Below, piece after piece: positions 13,795-16,878 of a stretch of 16,878 bases of DNA. The DNA comes from Candidatus Rifleibacteriota bacterium. Its GTDB lineage: Bacteria > Riflebacteria > Ozemobacteria > Ozemobacterales > Ozemobacteraceae. Numbering within the stretch: position 1 is the stretch's first letter; each line of letters opens with the position of its first letter. The notes beneath the pieces were generated by a model. The model was not told the DNA's origin. It worked only from the letters and a program-made list of their open reading frames with translations, and did not search any database. Both the position numbers and the translations under genes were made by a program. Location of the stretch: contig JAFXRA010000170.1 in the NCBI GenBank assembly GCA_017526725.1, positions 1-16,878 on the forward strand. The letters are read 5' to 3'.

Positions 13795-13861
13795 GAACGC
13801 CTCTTTGCTGTCTAATATTTTTTTATTATTCTTTAAAAATATAGTTAACAAAGAGGCGTTC
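13795..13861. repeat. 13-bp inverted repeat around an AT-only interior
   Basis: GAACGCCTCTTTG (13795-13807) and CAAAGAGGCGTTC (13849-13861) are perfect reverse complements. An inner pair ATATTTTT (13815-13822) and AAAAATAT (13835-13842) lengthens the fold. It begins three bases after the M24 peptidase stop and ends 42 bases before the next gene. No T-run follows the right arm, so it is not a textbook terminator, though it could end the scp transcript or protect its 3' end. Confidence 0.75.
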
Positions 13862-13903
13862 TTTGCCGATAGGCTAGGTGTAAAAATATACTGGAGGTTG
13901 TTT

Positions 13904-14569
13904 ATGAAAAAGTATATGCCTAGCTTGAAGGCTTTGATTCCATTCGGGATACTCTGTATCCTAGCTGGAATTTTTTCTTTTTCAGCTAACGCAGACTCCA
14001 CAATAACTATTCCTATTCCAAAGGATTATCCAGACCGCAAAGTTACTCTTTCTTTGAGAATTCCTGCTCAGACAGAACCTCTAACTAGAAAAGAGCAGCT
14101 AAAACCAGCTGTTACTTCTAACAGAATTATTGTATGGAATTCCCAACCATCCCCTAAAATTGCAAATGATGATGAAATCCATGCTATCTTTGAGAGAATG
14201 GATAGAAAAGGCTGGGTAAGAACTTTATCAAATCAAACTGCTGTAAGAATGAGGCCTTTGGAAAAATACTATGCACTTCAGGTTTTAATTCACATTTGTA
14301 ATAATATTATTGAATTTGGACAGTCATCTAATTTTAATAATGCTGTTAAAAGAGTTAAGTTAACTTCTTCTGATGTTGAAGATGTTAGAAGAATGCTTAA
14401 ACGTTATGAAAGAGATATTGTTTTGTTCGGGGCTAACCCGGCAAAGATGGACAAAGACCTGCTTATTATTCAGGAACGTTTGAAAAAGAATACTCAAGGT
14501 ATCCTCAAAGTCATTAAAGTTGAAGGTACTGAAGATGGCGCAACCATTATTCATATGACAGTAGATTAA
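13904..14569 (+). CDS. Small exported protein of unknown function
   Basis: I do not recognise this 221-aa protein. ATG 13904 is chosen for its strong GGAGG (13893-13897) six bases upstream and because it opens a good signal peptide, with cleavage predicted after residue 30 (ANA-D). A longer in-frame start near 13793 falls within the inverted repeat and is unlikely. The mature part starts with TITIPIP, continues through a proline-containing extended segment (to about residue 75), then becomes mostly helical with a basic stretch near KRVKLTSSDVEDVRRMLKR, ending in a short beta-like tail. No cysteines occur in the mature part apart from one in ICNN. The gene appears to be transcribed alone and is closed by a terminator; no clear promoter was found. 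Confidence 0.78.
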   Translation: MKKYMPSLKALIPFGILCILAGIFSFSANADSTITIPIPKDYPDRKVTLSLRIPAQTEPLTRKEQLKPAVTSNRIIVWNSQPSPKIANDDEIHAIFERMDRKGWVRTLSNQTAVRMRPLEKYYALQVLIHICNNIIEFGQSSNFNNAVKRVKLTSSDVEDVRRMLKRYERDIVLFGANPAKMDKDLLIIQERLKKNTQGILKVIKVEGTEDGATIIHMTVD

Positions 14570-14586
14570 AACTAAGTAAGAAAGCT

Positions 14587-14620
14587 AAAAATCACCTGAT
14601 TTCCTCAGGTGATTTTTTTT
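14587..14620 (+). terminator. Intrinsic terminator
   Basis: ATCACCTGA (14591-14599), a 5-nt loop TTTCC, and TCAGGTGAT (14605-14613) form a perfect 9-bp stem. It is preceded by AAAA and followed by a run of T to 14620. It lies 18 bases after the stop of the small exported-protein gene. Confidence 0.92.
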
Positions 14621-14653
14621 GCAAAAAAAATGATAAAAAATCAGCCAACCCAA

Positions 14654-14682
14654 TTGACGACTAGGGTTTGTTTCAGTATAAT
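14654..14682 (+). promoter_or_regulatory. Near-consensus sigma70-type promoter
   Basis: TTGACG (14654-14659), a 17-nt spacer and a perfect TATAAT (14677-14682). The predicted start near 14689 gives a leader of under 30 bases before the ATG at 14717, with the very strong GGGAGGG (14704-14710) six bases from the start. This implies high expression of the glucan-debranching enzyme. No carbon-catabolite operator was obvious. Confidence 0.88.
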
Positions 14683-14716
14683 TGTACAAATCAATTAACC
14701 CTTGGGAGGGAAACAG

Positions 14717-16878
14717 ATGCGCTGTTTTAAAATAGGAAAGGTTTGTTTTGGCGTTGGCTTAGCGATTTTAATGTCTCTAGGCGTTTCATATGCAAATAAT
14801 ATAGAAGAAGAATTTAATAATGGCTTAAATGATCTTGCAAAAGAAAACTATTCAATTTCTAGTTCTAGTATGATTTCTCGTTCAATACTAGATGATGGCA
14901 AGACTTTTATCTCTTCATTAGCTTATGGTAAAGATTCTAATGCTGTAGATAGTATGAGAAAAATACTAGTTAGAAATGTTCAGACTGCCTCTGACATTGA
15001 TAACATGGTTATGTTTCTTGCTGCATATGGTCATTCTGTTAGTAACGAAGCAGAACAGTCTGCCTTCAATCAGGCATTAGATCTTCTTGAAGAACGAGTT
15101 AAATATTTGGCTTATACAGAAAAGCCAAAACTGGCTTCTAAATTGGAAGATTTTCCTGTTATTCGTAAAGAATTTGCCAAATTACATAAGAAAAAATTAA
15201 GTAAAAAATCTGTTGCTGCTAGTCCTAGCATTAATTACTCTCAGACTCGTACAACTACTAATAGCAACAAGACCAAAAAGAAAACAACAACTGCTACAAC
15301 TAAAAAATCAACTACAAGTGTAAAACCAGCAGCAAGAGTAAAGAGAGATGTTTCAACTGCAAAACTAGGTGCTCGTGTTGCCGACGGTAAAACTACATTT
15401 GCAGTTTATTCTCCAGAAGCTACTGAAGTTAAATTATATCTGTTCCAGAACGCAACAGATAAAAAAGGCAATGCTGTAGCAATGAAGAAGGGCGAAGACG
15501 GTGTTTGGAAAGCTGTTGTAAACGGCGAATTATATGGAACCTACTATGGTTTCACCGCTGATGGTCCACAGGGTCCAGGCTATTTGTTCGATAAAACTAG
15601 ACTGCTTTCTGACCCATATGCTTTTGCAAACTATAATCACAATGGTAAGTCTATTGTAGTTGATAGAAACTATAATTGGAAATGTAAAACCTTTAAGCGC
15701 CCAGCTTCTAAAGACGCAGTTATTTACGAAATGCACGTAAAAGACTTTACTGCTCATAAGAGTTCTGGCGTAAAAGAACCTTACAAAGGCAAATACTTAG
15801 GTTTGCTTCAGGGAAAAGGTACAAACAAAGTTCTCGGTCACTTGAAAGAATTAGGTGTTAATACTATCGAATTAATGCCAATTCATGAATATGACAACGA
15901 TTTCGCTGGACATCCAAATCACTGGGGTTATATGACTACTCATTTCTTTGCTCCTGAATCTGCTTATGCAACTAAGCCATACGGTCAGGGTGTAAAAGAA
16001 TTGAAAGCTACAATTGATGGCCTTCACAGCGAAGGTTTTGCTGTTATACTTGACGTTGTATTCAACCATACTGCAGAAGGTAATGAACAAGGCACACCAA
16101 TTAACTTCAAGGGTTTTGATAATGCTGGTTATTACCGCTTGATGCCAAATGACAAACAGTATTACTGGAACGGCACTGGCTGCGGCAACGAAATGCATAC
16201 TGAAAGCCCAATGTGCCGCAAGATGATTCTTGATTCTCTCAAATATTGGATGTCAGAATATAAGGTTGATGGTTTCAGATTTGACCTTGGCACTATTATC
16301 GACAAAGGCACAATGCAGGCTATTATCGACGAATTGCCATCAACTACAATTCTTACTTCTGAACCCTGGGCTGCTGATTGGCAGAGAAATCAGTGGGCAA
16401 AAGCCGATTTCAGAAATACTCGCTTAGCTAAATGGAATGATGATTTCAGAGAAAATGTCAGAAGTTTGGCTGGTGGTAATGTTAACCGCAATAATCTTAT
16501 GACAGTTCTTGCTGGTTCTTGTTTCTGGTGGGCTGCTAAACCTGCAGAAAGCTTGAACTATGTTGAAGCTCACGATGGTTATACCATTTACGATTTGTTC
16601 AAGGGCGACAAAAAGAGAGTTAGATTAGCAGCTATAGCACTTCTTACTGCACAGGGTATTCCAATGATTCATTCTGGTCAGGAATTCGGCAGAAGCAAAG
16701 GCGGAAACGACAACTCTTACGATCAGGATAACGCAACCAACTGGATAGATTGGACAGTAAAAGAAAAGAACAAAGATATTTTCGAACTTTACAAAGGTTT
16801 GATAGCTCTTCGTATGAAATACCCGAATTTCAGATCTCCAGTTGCTATGAATAATCAGACAATGCAGTGGATACAGCC
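14717..16878 (+). CDS. Secreted GH13 alpha-glucan debranching enzyme (pullulanase/isoamylase type), 3' partial
   Basis: The first 720 codons of a secreted enzyme predicted to hydrolyse alpha-1,6 links in starch, pullulan or glycogen. The signal peptide ends at about residue 26 (SYA-N). A helical region of about 130 residues and a Thr/Lys/Ser-rich linker (about 160-212) follow, then a CBM48-type beta domain (about 216-310) and the GH13 barrel from about 330. Visible GH13 motifs are DVVFNH (446-451), GFRFD with nucleophile D523, general acid E549 (TSEPW), and HD at 619-620. IYEMHVKDF and the KGKYLGL and HWGY segments favour a pullulanase/debranching clade over alpha-amylase. The frame is open to the window edge, so the end of the barrel and the C-terminal domain are missing. 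The helical region and linker before CBM48 look unusual. Exact specificity is unproven. Confidence 0.9.
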   Translation, partial: MRCFKIGKVCFGVGLAILMSLGVSYANNIEEEFNNGLNDLAKENYSISSSSMISRSILDDGKTFISSLAYGKDSNAVDSMRKILVRNVQTASDIDNMVMFLAAYGHSVSNEAEQSAFNQALDLLEERVKYLAYTEKPKLASKLEDFPVIRKEFAKLHKKKLSKKSVAASPSINYSQTRTTTNSNKTKKKTTTATTKKSTTSVKPAARVKRDVSTAKLGARVADGKTTFAVYSPEATEVKLYLFQNATDKKGNAVAMKKGEDGVWKAVVNGELYGTYYGFTADGPQGPGYLFDKTRLLSDPYAFANYNHNGKSIVVDRNYNWKCKTFKRPASKDAVIYEMHVKDFTAHKSSGVKEPYKGKYLGLLQGKGTNKVLGHLKELGVNTIELMPIHEYDNDFAGHPNHWGYMTTHFFAPESAYATKPYGQGVKELKATIDGLHSEGFAVILDVVFNHTAEGNEQGTPINFKGFDNAGYYRLMPNDKQYYWNGTGCGNEMHTESPMCRKMILDSLKYWMSEYKVDGFRFDLGTIIDKGTMQAIIDELPSTTILTSEPWAADWQRNQWAKADFRNTRLAKWNDDFRENVRSLAGGNVNRNNLMTVLAGSCFWWAAKPAESLNYVEAHDGYTIYDLFKGDKKRVRLAAIALLTAQGIPMIHSGQEFGRSKGGNDNSYDQDNATNWIDWTVKEKNKDIFELYKGLIALRMKYPNFRSPVAMNNQTMQWIQ

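Noticed and set aside
13863..13892. Promoter TTGCCG-18-TATACT before the small exported-protein gene
   Set aside because: Predicted transcription would start after the GGAGG ribosome-binding site, leaving too short a leader.

Overview
The window comes from an AT-rich bacterium that uses ordinary Shine-Dalgarno sites, sigma70-type promoters and the standard bacterial code. Several products carry export signals, and one is a secreted GH13 alpha-glucan-debranching enzyme. That would suit an uncultured gut or rumen-type lineage, but I cannot assign a phylum from the sequence alone.

The left part (1-5740) is repeat-rich and looks accessory. It holds three gene modules: an AlbA_2/HATPase regulator-like gene (169-1488), a DUF4143-type AAA ATPase (1951-3225), and a pyridoxamine/pyridoxal kinase plus TatD-linked radical SAM pair (3576-5072). 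The modules are separated by three intergenic blocks (1489-1950, 3226-3575, 5073-5740). These blocks hold a composite repeat that I do not recognise. Its core has a conserved 5' box (CTTCGTTGTGGGAC), a 6-bp hairpin whose sequence changes between copies while pairing is kept, and a (T/C)GTGG box. The core is embedded in arrays of 9-bp units starting GTT, and nearby blocks show 7-bp periodicity. Five copies are visible, four forward and one reverse. Other foldback units lie among them. Copies B and C are 86-bp near-identical direct repeats (5 mismatches) that bracket the ATPase gene.

The right part (5741-16878) shows none of these repeats and looks like ordinary chromosome. A clean two-gene unit (promoter 5667-5695, terminator 8144-8178) encodes two exported proteins of unknown function. 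It is followed by a compact five-gene run at 8226-13791: an exported TPR protein, ScpA, ScpB, an M16 zinc peptidase and an M24 Xaa-Pro-type peptidase. Spacings there are 36 bp or less, with a 4-bp overlap at the end. ScpA and ScpB are the kleisin and its partner in the SMC chromosome-condensation complex; both carry unusual charged extensions here. A long inverted repeat closes this run.

A small exported protein (13904-14569) has its own terminator. Next comes a near-consensus promoter driving a secreted, CBM48-containing GH13 debranching enzyme that runs off the right edge. The strongest candidate for something undescribed is the hairpin-plus-array repeat system in the first 5.7 kb.
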